Source: Gynuella sunshinyii YC6258 (GTDB lineage Bacteria > Pseudomonadota > Gammaproteobacteria > Pseudomonadales > Natronospirillaceae). From it: a stretch of DNA of 64,000 nt. The stretch lies in contig NZ_CP007142.1 in assembly GCF_000940805.1 (NCBI RefSeq), positions 3,882,593-3,946,592 on the forward strand, read 5' to 3'. Below are more notes on the stretch, generated by a model. That model was not told the DNA's origin and ran no database searches. It saw nothing but the letters and a program-made list of their open reading frames with translations. Within the stretch, counting starts at the first letter, position 1. The stretch is not shown here.

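Noticed and set aside
1-64000. Possible cis acyltransferase domains between KS and DH/KR
   Set aside because: The space after each KS holds only about 150-200 residues ending in YPF...W, and no GHSxG or similar motif was seen.
1-64000. Possible enoylreductase, thioesterase or condensation domains
   Set aside because: No AAGGVG-type ER motif, GxSxG thioesterase block or HHxxxDG motif was found in the translated frames.

Overview
The window is one contiguous piece of a trans-acyltransferase (trans-AT) type I polyketide synthase. All coding sequence is on the minus strand, in three in-frame genes: a 5'-truncated giant (64000 to 23851, at least 13,382 codons), a complete 4,172-residue gene (23795 to 11277) and a 3'-truncated gene (11280 to 1, at least 3,760 codons). 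The first two are 55 bp apart. The last two overlap by 4 bp (ATGA). No other gene type, RNA gene, insertion sequence or CRISPR array is visible. High G+C, a clear Shine-Dalgarno site and the domain sequences suggest a proteobacterium, perhaps a gammaproteobacterium. That assignment is inference; no taxonomic marker is present.

Reading along the protein: module 1 (KS off-window)-KR-ACP; 2 KS-DH-KR-ACP; 3 KS-DH-KR-ACP-ACP; 4 KS-DH*-KR-cMT-ACP; 5 KS-KR-ACP; 6 KS-DH-KR-ACP; 7 KS-DH-KR-ACP; 8 KS-DH-ACP; 9 KS-DH-KR-ACP; 10 KS // DH0-ACP (split between genes 1 and 2); 11 KS-DH-KR-ACP; 12 KS-ACP; 13 KS-DH-KR // ACP (split between genes 2 and 3); 14 KS-KR-ACP; 15 KS-DH-KR-cMT-ACP; 16 KS... (continues off-window). 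Module numbers are local to this window. All 15 complete KS domains keep Cys-His-His. No AT, ER or thioesterase domain was seen, so malonyl units must be loaded by a discrete AT encoded outside the window.

Functionally this is a middle section of an assembly line that should make a long, partly unsaturated chain. Hydroxyls are expected from modules 1, 5 and 14, double bonds from 2, 3, 6, 7, 9, 11, 13 and 15, alpha-methyls from 4 and 15, and unreduced or specially treated positions from 8, 10 and 12. Chain start and release lie outside the window.

The observations most worth following are: (a) strict pairing of ACP sequence type with the type of the next KS, in 15 of 15 junctions; (b) a C-x-x-W-x-G motif after the ACP in exactly the five modules that neither dehydrate nor methylate; (c) a 160-bp patch of about 29% G+C inside the KS of module 12; (d) alternation of KR-less and KR-containing modules from 8 to 13, with increasing loss of the DH; (e) hexapeptide (18-bp) repeats in several linkers.
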